A DNA stretch of 64,000 nt, taken from Thinopyrum elongatum (Eukaryota > Streptophyta > Magnoliopsida > Poales > Poaceae). The stretch's first letter is position 1, and every line of letters starts with the position of its first letter. A model generated the notes under the pieces. It did not search any database. It had not been told where the DNA came from and saw nothing but the letters and a program-made list of their open reading frames with translations. The stretch is from positions 193,489,700 to 193,553,699 of the forward strand of contig CM022303.1 of NCBI GenBank assembly GCA_011799875.1. Direction: 5' to 3'. The position numbers and the translations under genes are program-made. Positions 55,146 to 64,000 of the stretch are shown piece after piece.

Positions 55146-56140
55146 TCTTTTTTGCAACAGTTCCACTAACATATGTTTATTGTTGCATATTGTAAAAAAA
55201 ACATAATTTCTGTATATATTGGGTGCAAGTTTTATCATTTTTTATTTATTTTGTTTCTGAGGGGGTGGTGGTGGTGGGGTGTACGGTTGATGGTGTAGAA
55301 GTGCAACTTGCTTGAGGTTAGGCAAGGCTAATCTATCAACCATAGTACTCCTCGGCTTAACAAAAAAAGCAGGCACACAAAGCAGCATCCAAGCATGCAA
55401 TTACTACCCCAAAAAAAGTTTAGATGAAAAGGAGAACTATTGGAGGAATGGGCGTATGTGTCATGCGTCCATGCATATGCATGCAGAATGCATCATGCGT
55501 ACATGCATGCATGCGTAGATACACGCATGGGTACTGCAAAAAAGTTTCGATCGGAGGAGAGGATCATGAATGCATATTATGCATGGGTGCGAAACGTGTG
55601 CATGCATAGCGAATCAGGCTGGAATGGGCCGGCTAGCCAACACAGGCGTATGTCGACTGACCCAAAAATAAGAATCAGTCGACTTACACGCAGTCGCTCC
55701 CTAATTTTAAACATCAAATTCATGTGAAGACGGTACTCCATTTCCTACATGCATGTCGCTGGAGGCTTGCTTCGGCTTTATCCTTACTAGTGTTAGATTC
55801 CCCGTTTTGTCGTGTTTAGCAAACAAGCATAGGGTCCAAAATAAGGGGCATTAAAAAAGTCGAAGGTTTAACCTAAGTGGTTAGAAGTTGGATGTTTGAG
55901 TTGGACTCCAAGAGTAAATTGCACTCTAGTTACAAGGTAGGAAGTGGGCAGTGAACGTACATGACAAAGGAGCGCGGGTTAACTTGAGGAGAGAAAGTTA
56001 CTAGTATCCTTGTTTTATCTGCTTATGCTAAGACGAGTGTAAACACATCGACGGCTCCACCTCATCCTTGGTATAATCTTCCCATTCTCATTTTTCGTGA
56101 TTGTTCAGTCAGTCCCACATAGATTCCTGTACGTGTGGTT
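55146..56140. other. Upstream region of the aspartic protease gene
   Basis: No gene. A CATGCA-rich stretch lies at 55461-55600. The sequence becomes less T-rich after about 55300, which may mark the edge of the host gene's own upstream DNA. Confidence 0.5.
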
Positions 56141-56144
56141 GGTG

Positions 56145-56153
56145 TATAAATTA
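56145..56153 (+). promoter_or_regulatory. TATA box of the aspartic protease gene
   Basis: TATAAATTA 52 bp before the ATG, leaving a short leader of about 25-30 bases if transcription starts some 30 bp downstream. Confidence 0.55.
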
Positions 56154-56204
56154 GGGCGTCCTAGACTGGGTTAAAAGCCCTGGTGTATACTACTGTAACT
56201 TGCA

Positions 56205-57690
56205 ATGGCTTCTCCCTTGTTCTTGTGCATCCTCCTGGTGGTATTTGGCAGCTACCTTTCCACCATTTCTGCTGCACGCGACCGTAAGCAAAGCTTCGTT
56301 GTGGTGTCAACCAGGTCATTTCAGACACAAGATGTCTGCTCCACCTCCACATCCACAGGTACGTACGTGCATGAATTGAGCGTGGCATAATTTTCGACGT
56401 TAATCGATCTGCATGTATGACGCTCGGATATATGTTTCAGTGGCGCCGCGGCCAAACGGCGCCGCTGTGCCGCTGGTGCACAAGCACGGACCCTGCGCCA
56501 AGTCGCCGTCGACCGACAAGCCATCATCTTTCGCCGAGGCGCTTCGTAGAAGCCGCGTCCGCGCAGACTACGTCATGAACACCATGCAGATGCAGGACCA
56601 GGAGGAGGGCAAGGTAAGCATCCCGGCGCACCTGGGCACCTTCGTGGACTCGCAGGAGTACGTGGTGACGTTGGGCCTGGGCACGCCGGCCGTGGAGCAG
56701 GTCCTCCTCCTGGACACCGGCAGCGACCTGTCGTGGGTGCAGTGCGCGCCATGCAACTCCACCGACTGCTACCCTCAGAAGGATCCCTTGTTCGACCCGC
56801 GCAAGTCCTCCACCTACGCTCCCATCCCCTGCGGCTCCGACGTCTGCAAGAGCCTCCAGTCCGACCACCACTTGAACAATGACTGCAGCATGAACGGCAA
56901 TGGCACCCAGTCCCAGTGCGGGTATCGAGTCGAGTACGGAGGAGGGTCAAAGACCAGCGGCGTGTACAGCAACGAGGCGCTCACGCTGGCGCCCGGCGTC
57001 ATCATCAAGGACTTCCATTTCGGCTGCGGGTACAAGCAGGGTGGCCCCAACGACAAGTTCGACGGCCTGCTCGGGCTTGGCCGCGCGCCCGAGTCGCTCC
57101 CGGTTCAGACCTCCGCGCTCTACGGCGGCTCTTTCTCCCACTGCCTCCCGTCGGTGAGCAGCGGCACCGGGTTCCTCGCCCTCGGCGCGCCCAGCAACAC
57201 CCAGGGCTTCTCATTCACGCCCATGACCCGCTTCATGGATTCCGTCACCGACTACGTGGTGAAGCTCACCGGCATCAGCGTCGGCGGGAAGCAGCTCCGC
57301 ATCCCACGGAAGGTGTTCGAGGGGGGCCTGATCGTGGACTGCGGCAATATCATCTCACATCTGCCGTCGACGCCCTACGCGAAACTGCGGTCCGCGTTCC
57401 GGGCGGCCATGGCGGCTTACCCGCTCATCCCGAGCGACGACCTCGACACATGCTACAACTTCACAGGATACAGCAACGTCACCGTGCCCAAGGTCGCTCT
57501 CACGTTCACCGGCGGCGTCACGGTCGACCTCGACGTCCCCAACGGGCTTCTGTTGGACGGTTGTCTGGCCTTCACCGAGTCCGGATCAGATGGTTACATC
57601 GGGTTCCTCGGCAATGTCCAAATGAGAACGTTGGAGATGTTGTACGACGTTAGGGGTGGTAGACTCGGATTCCGGGCAGGTGCCTGCTGA
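56205..57690 (+). CDS. Aspartic protease, nepenthesin type (A1 family), two exons
   Basis: Exon 1 is 56205-56358, the 82-bp intron 56359-56440 has GT-AG ends (acceptor atgtttcag), exon 2 is 56441-57690; 467 residues, normal for the family. Residues 1-24 form a signal peptide (hydrophobic SPLFLCILLVVFGSYLST, then ISAA). A prosegment follows to about 105. The first active-site Asp is D143 in LLLDTGSDLSWVQC, and the Cys-rich insert of nepenthesin-type enzymes follows (CAPCNSTDC, then PCGSDVC and SQCGYRVEYG). The second catalytic motif should be DSGT but reads D351-C-G-N. The C-terminus NVQMRTLEMLYDVRGGRLGF is usual. Likely secreted or apoplastic. The catalytic change may reduce activity. This is the only intact host gene seen. 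Confidence 0.9.
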
Positions 57691-58190
57691 CCACTCAATC
57701 GGGAGCTAGCTTACCAAGACAAATAAGGTCGGTTTGCTGTTAACTGCTCGACTGCTCCACAGTGGGTGGCCCGTCCGATCATCGCCTCGCTGTTATTTTT
57801 CCGTTTTTGTCCGCTTCTATCACTGTCGTCATTTGTGATAAGAGTATATATAATATAATAACTGCTCTACATTTTTAAACTCTGCAACTAAGCAAGTACT
57901 ACTATCATATGCAATACCTTGAATCTACCTTAACGGTGCATATACGTAACGGTACAATCCTATACTATATTAATGCAAGTATATCATATCCAAATCATCT
58001 ATTATTATATGTAAAATGTACTTGATGGGAATACTGAAAAAAGATAAACACCCTAAAAAATACCACAATAATTATTATATGTGAAAAGTACCTGATGGGC
58101 TCACTACAAAAAAGATAAACAGCCTAAAAAAATACCACAATAATTTGAAACATCCGGCCTTTAATCGGGTGGGCCTATTTTTGTGAACGT
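57691..58190. other. 3' flank of the protease gene with short repeats
   Basis: Contains the 3' untranslated region, with an aataagg at 57722 that could be a weak poly(A) signal. At 58012, 58078 and 58253 a short repeat (tatgtaaaa-gtacttgatg, then agaaaaaagataaa) begins, of about 66-175 bp. Confidence 0.45.
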
Positions 58191-61100
58191 ACTAGAACCT
58201 TTAGACCCTTATAATCCAGGTGGACCCATACCGTACGCAACAAATTAGTATATGTAAAAAGTACTTGATGATATCACTAGAAAAAAGATAAATAACCTAA
58301 AAAAGCCCACAAATCTAACCTTTAATCCGGTGGGCCTATTTCCGTCAACGTACTAGGTCCTTTAGATCTTTATAATCCAGGTGGACCCATACCATATGCA
58401 TCAAAATCACAATCAGTCTCATAAACCAGGTGGACCCATACCGTCCAACCTAGGCACAAAAATCACAACCAATCTCTTGATCCTAATCCATGCAACCAAA
58501 AAAATCTCTTGATCCTAATAGGTTGGACCATCCCATGTACATCTACACTTAAATTCCTGATCCAAACAGGTTGGACCATCCCAGGATTAAAAAAAATGTC
58601 ACGCAACTGAAGAAAAGTATAACTCTAGTTATCCAAAAGCTCAAAAAAAAAAGTGTAAAAAGGTACAATCTGTGGAGAGCGAGCTTTGGTGCTCGTTTTT
58701 TTTTTTAAAAAAAAACCACATTTACAAGTCTAAAAAAATTCAAACTTTTCTTTTGCAAAAACTTGTATGTGTTCACTATGGATCCCATGAAAATTAGTTT
58801 TGAAAAAACACAATTTGTAAGCTGTACAAAAATAACAAAATTCTGGACCAAACACAATCAAAAGTGTCCCATTTGAAAATACATATTTGTCTCTTTTTGT
58901 ACGCCACATGTGAAAGTAAAATGTTATGAATTTTTGCACATATGCAGTATACATATGTATATGTTTGCAAAAAATCAACTTTTTTTGCTTTGTATAAAAT
59001 GTTTTTTTAACGGCCACCAAGGTGCCGAGCACCATTTGCATTTTCTGACAATCTGTGGTGTTTTCTTCTTTAATGATCCCAGAAAAAATATAACTCTAGT
59101 GTTCCCAATATTTTTGGTGTTTTCTAATTTAGTGTTCACGTATTTTAGAGAGTTCATGAATTTGGAAAATGTTCATGAAATTGTAAAAATAGCTTGAATT
59201 TCGAAAAAAGGTTTGGAATTTTTATATAAATAATTCACGTTTTTAAATAAAAATAAAAGGTAAAACTAAAATTAGAAAAAAGAAAACAATAGAAACCCCG
59301 AAAAAATAACTGCTCAAAAAACCCAGAGAAACTGGACGAACCTTCTATAAGTTTACCACTTATCTATCACTATGGGCCATGTACGGGATACTTTGTCTAA
59401 AGATAGTACAGGGATTCTATTTACCAACGTAATGGACCGGCCCGCTAGTCTGTTTTTGCAATTATTTTGTCTGTTTTATTTCGTTTTTCTCCATTTTCCA
59501 TTTTTTGTTTTTCCTTTCCCTTTTTTCTTGTAGGTTTCTTTAATTTTCCCTTTTTTGTTTCTCCTTTTTATTTTCCTTTTTTTCCTTTTTCAATCTGTAA
59601 ACATTTTAAAAAATTATTGATCCTCATTCAAAATTACATTTTTTTTTCAAATTCTATATCCTTTTTTTTAAATCTTGAAATATTTCGAAATTCATAAACT
59701 ATTTTTAAATTTGTAAACATTTTTAAAATCAAGAAGAAGTGACAAATTCAATATTTATTTTTCAAATATGCGCACATTTTCATATGAATGAATATTTTGA
59801 ACTTTGATCATTTTAGAAATTTTTAGGCATTTTTTGAAATTTGTGAACCCTTTCAACATTGCGAAAACATTCAAGAAAAGGGTAAAAGGGTGCATTCTTT
59901 CGGGTTTTCTTCTTTAATGATGCCAGAAAAAAGAACTGCAATGATCCCAAAAATTTGTGGTGTTTTCTTTTTTATTGTTCCCAATTGTTCTGAAAATTTC
60001 ACATATTTAAGGCAATTCATGAATTTTCAAAATGATCATAAATTTGAAAATTGTCCATGAAATTAAAAAACAATTCTTGAATTTCTAAAAATGTTTATGA
60101 ATTAAAAAATGTTGGAAAAGTTTTTATAAATATTTTTTTTGAAATAAACGAAAAATAAAAATAAAAGGAAGAAAACAAAAATAGTAAAAGGAAAAGATTA
60201 GAAAAACACGAATAAAAAACAACTCAAAAACCGAGAGAAATAGAATGAACCTTCTATGAGGTTACCACATAAGACTAGAACCTTTAGATCTTCATAATCC
60301 AAGTGGACCCATACCGTATGTACAAAATCACAATCAATCTCATACACGAGGTGGACCCATACCCTCCATTCTAAGCACAAAAATCACAACCAATCTCTTG
60401 GTCCTAGTAGGTTGAACCATCCCATGTACATGTCCACTCAAACTCCCAATCCAAACAGGTTGGGCCAGCCGAGGAGTAGAAAAATTAGTCTTAGCAGTTC
60501 AAAATAAACAATCCAAACATCACATGGTTGAAGAAAAATATAACTCTAATGATCCCAGAAAAAATCAAAAAATATGTAAAAGTGTAGAATATACCGTGTT
60601 TTCTTCTGTAATGATCCAGGAAAAAATATAGCACAAATGATCCTAGAAATTTGTGGTGTTTTCCTTTTTAATGTTCACAATTTTTCTGAAAAATATTCAA
60701 GTATTTAGAAATATCATTAATTTCAGAAAAAAGATCATGAATTTAGAAAATGTTCATGAAATTGAAAAGTCAATCTTGCCTCTTAAAAATTGTTCATTAA
60801 TTCAAGAATGTTAAAAAATATATGTACAGAATTCAAGTTTTTAAACGAAAAAATAAAAAATATTAAAAACAAAAATAGTAAACAGAAAAAAAAAACGAAA
60901 ACAACTTAAAAACACAGAGAAATTGGCTTAACCTTCTACACGGTTACCACTCCAGACCTATCACTATTGCTGGTGAGTGTGGGCTTATTTTTGTCAACAT
61001 ACTAGACCCTTTAGATATTAATAATCCAGGTGGACCCATACCGTACGTACCAAAATCACAATCAATCTCATACACGAGGTGGACCCATACCCTCCGCCCT

Positions 61101-64000
61101 AAGCACAAACATCATAACCGATCTCTTGATCCTAATAGGTTGGACCATACCATGTACATCTCCACTCAAATTCCTGATCCAAACAGGTTGGGCCATCCCA
61201 CGAGTAGAAAATTAGTCACACCAGTCCACAATAAAAAATATCTAAACATCATGTGGCTGAAGAAAGATATAACTCTAATGATCCTAGAAAAAAACTCAAA
61301 AAAGGGTACAATCTATCATGTTTTCTTCTGTAATGATCCAGGAAAAAAAAACATTAATGATCCTAGAAATTTGTGGTGTTTTCCTTTTCAATGTTCACAA
61401 TTTTTCTAAAAACTGTCAATGTATTTTAGATATTTCGTGTATTTTAGAAAAAATTATCATGAATTTGGAAAATTTCATGAATTGAAAAATGAATCTTGAA
61501 TTTTAGATTAAAAATAGAAAAATAAAAATGAAAAACCAAAAATAGTAAACAGAAAAGAATAGAAAAACCCAAACAAAAAATAGCTAAAAAACACAGAGAA
61601 ACTGGACGAACCTTCTATACGTTACCATGTAAGACCTATCACCATTGCTGGTGAGTGTGGGCCATGTACGTGGAGACTTTGTCTAAAAATAGAACGAGGA
61701 GACGTCTATATAGCGGGGGATCCTATGCCCCGCGCAAGTGAGGGGGAGATAGTGACCGAAAGCGCACCCTCGCCCGCAGTAATGGGCTGGCCTGCTAGTA
61801 TTTTTTGCATTTTTTTTGTTTATTCTATTTTTTATTTGCTTTTTCTTTTCCTTTTTCCTTTTTACTTTTTTGTTTCTTTATTTTTTGCCTTTTTTGTCTT
61901 TTCCTTTTCTTTTCCTTTTCCAAATCTGTAAAGCTATTGAACTTCATTGAAAGTTACAATGTTTTTTGACTTTCATTAACTTTTTTGAAAATCTTGAACT
62001 ATTCACAAATACATTAACCATTTAAAATTTGTAAACATTTTGAAAATCAAGAACAATTGACAAATTTAATATATTTTTGCAAATATGCGCACATTTTTCA
62101 AATTCTAGAAAATAATTCAAATTTGATCAATTTTGAAATTCCTGAATATTTTTTTGGAATTTGCGAACATTTTCAACCTTGCAAAAAAACCCAGAAAAGT
62201 TGTAAAATGGTACATTTTGTGGTGTTTTCTTCTTTAATGATGCTAGAAAAAATATATCATTAATGATTCCAGAAATTTGTGGTGTATTCTTTTTTACTGT
62301 TCCTAATTTTTTGGAAAAGGTTCGTGTATTTAAGAAAGTGCATGAATTTGGAAAACATTCATGAAATTTTAAAAAGTCTTGAAGTTTTCAAAAATGTTCA
62401 TGAATAAAAAATGTTCAGAATGTTGTTATGAAGAATTCATTTTTCTAAATAAAAAACAAAAAATGAAAATGAAAAACAAAATTAGAATAAGTAAAAGAAT
62501 AGAAAAAACGAACAAAAAACACCTCAAAAACCCAAAGAAACCGAAGGTACCTTCTATAAAGTTACCACTTAAGACCTATCACTGTTGCTTGTGAGTGTGG
62601 GCCATGTACGAAGAGGCTTTGTCTAAAAAAAGGTATGGGAGATGCCTATACGGCAGGAGATCCTATTCCCCGCACAAGTGGGGGTGGGGGGGTGGAGGAG
62701 TAAACAAGCCTACCGAACGCGCACCCTCGCCGGCGGGAGATCCTATTCCTTGCGCTAGTCCTTTTTTGCAAAAAAGTTGCCCCTTTTTTTCTTCATTTTC
62801 CCGTTTTCAGTTTTTTTCCTTTTCCCTTATTCTTTTTTGTTTCTTAAATTTTCATTTTTTCAGCCTAAAAACTCCCATAATAATTTGAAACTTTTGCCCT
62901 TTAATCCGGTGAGCTTGTTTTCATCAACGTTCTAGAACCTCAAAATCTTCATAATCCAGGTGTACCGTACGCAACAAAATCACAATCAATCTCATACACT
63001 AGGTGGACCCATACCCTCTACCCTACGCAGAAAAATCACAATCAATCTCTTGATCCTAATAGACTGGACCATCCCACATACATCTACACTCAAACTCCCG
63101 ATCCCAATTGCTTGGCCAATCCAGGGATTGAAAAAAACTCACCACCAATCCCACAATACAAAAATCAGACCTCACACGGCTGAAAAAAAACAACTGAAAA
63201 AATATGTAAAAGGGTACAATCTATGGTGTTTTCTTCTTAATGATCCCAGAAAAATATATGACTCTAATGATCCCAGAAATTTGTAGTGTTTTCTTTTTAA
63301 TATTCAGAATTTTTCTAAAAAACGTTAATGTATTTTAGAAAGTTCTTCAATTTAGAAATGATCATGAATTTGGAAAATGTTCATGAAATTAAAAAAAATC
63401 TTGAATTTTAAAAAAATGTCATAAATTTAAGAATGTTTAGATTTTTTATATAAATAGTTCATATTTTTAAATGAAAAGGAAACAAAAATAGAAAAAGGAA
63501 AAGAATAGAAAAACCTGCACAAAAAACAGCTCAAAACCATAGAGAAACTGGACAAACCATCTATAAGGTTACCACTTAAGAACTATCACTATTGCTGGTG
63601 AGTGTGGGCCATGTACAGGGAGACTTTGTCTAAAAATAGTACCAGGAGACGGCTATACGGCGGGGATCATATTCCTCAAGCAAGTGGGGGTGATAACGAT
63701 CGAACATGCAACCTCACCTCCAGTAATGGGCTGGCCCGCTAGTCTGTTTTCATCTATTTTGTCGGTTTTCTTATGTTTTTTTTCTTTTCCATTTTTTCCT
63801 TTTCTATTTTTCTTTTAGGTTTCTTTATTTTTCCTTTTAGTTTCTGTTTTTCCTTTTCAAATATGTAAATTTGTTTAAAAACTGTTGAACTTCAGTGAAA
63901 GTTATTTTTTCAAATTTATTAACTTTTTTGAAAATCTTGAATATTTTCAAATTCATGAACCATTTTTGGATTTGTAAACTGTTTTAGAATCAAGAACAAT
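58130..64000. repeat. Degenerate tandem array of long units
   Basis: Landmarks recur in the same order: ctttagatcttcataatcca with ggtggacccatacc, then taatgatcccagaaa with tttgtggtgttttctt, then gaaccttctataaggttacc, then gtgagtgtgggccatgtac, then aatgggctggcccgctagt, and T-rich tracts. The ggtggaccc landmark occurs near 58216, 58380, 60303, 61030 and 62955 (variant); gtgggccatgtac near 59368, 61657, 62598 and 63606. Spacing from 0.7 to 2.3 kb shows deletions. No coding signal. It runs off the window. Confidence 0.7.

Noticed and set aside
56916..57653. Arg-rich plus-strand frame of 245 residues over the protease exon 2
   Set aside because: Frame-shifted shadow of a GC-rich exon.
59467..62888. 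Phe-rich short frames in the 58-64 kb array
   Set aside because: Translation of T-rich parts of non-coding repeats.

Overview
The window is intergenic DNA of a large grass genome, most likely wheat, Aegilops, barley or a relative. Almost everything left of 52 kb is nested Ty3/gypsy LTR retrotransposons whose LTRs and internal regions resemble common Triticeae families. Family names (Fatima-like, Sabrina-like, WHAM-like) come from memory, not from a search. Element labels E0 to E6 are mine.

Layout. (1) 1-14556: E0, a plus-strand Tat-type gypsy element whose 5' part lies off the window: gag end, protease, RT, RNase H, integrase, an antisense gene and the 3' LTR. It is split at 4304 by E1 (4309-11485, minus strand), a complete non-autonomous LTR element with 624-bp LTRs and a CGCCT target duplication. 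(2) 14557-18511: a decayed, intron-containing B3-type gene flanked by CACTA-like sequence. (3) 18512-33515: E2, a Sabrina-like Athila element (minus), split by E3 (18524-28724, minus), a complete Fatima-like Tat element with 453-bp LTRs, an ATAGC target duplication, and a six-exon antisense gene. (4) 33516-38442: E4, a Tat-type remnant (minus) with a 5' LTR, a gag scrap, no pol, and an antisense coiled-coil gene. (5) 38443-51509: E5, an Athila element (minus) with gag, protease, RT and RNase H, split within gag by E6 (41830-49739, minus), a complete WHAM-like non-autonomous element with a GCAAG target duplication. (6) 51510-52321: end of a Harbinger-like DNA element. (7) 52.3-56.1 kb: AT-rich degenerate repeats. 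(8) 56205-57690: the only intact-looking host gene, a two-exon nepenthesin-type aspartic protease with an altered second active-site motif. (9) 58-64 kb: a degenerate tandem array of roughly 0.7-2.3 kb units.

How the parts relate. E1 entered E0, E3 entered E2, E6 entered E5, and E4 sits inside E5, so the block grew by repeated insertion. No element is obviously competent: stops and frameshifts break every pol, and many stops look like C-to-T changes, as expected for methylated DNA. The most interesting pattern is that all three Tat-type elements (E0, E3, E4) carry an antisense gene between pol and the 3' LTR, and the three genes are of different kinds: B3-like with AT-hook-like motifs, a putative gypsy-type transposase-family protein with coiled coil, and a long coiled coil. 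A second pattern is a GC-rich hairpin 32-35 bp upstream of the TATA box in the LTRs of three Athila-type families. No tRNA, rRNA or CRISPR was found.
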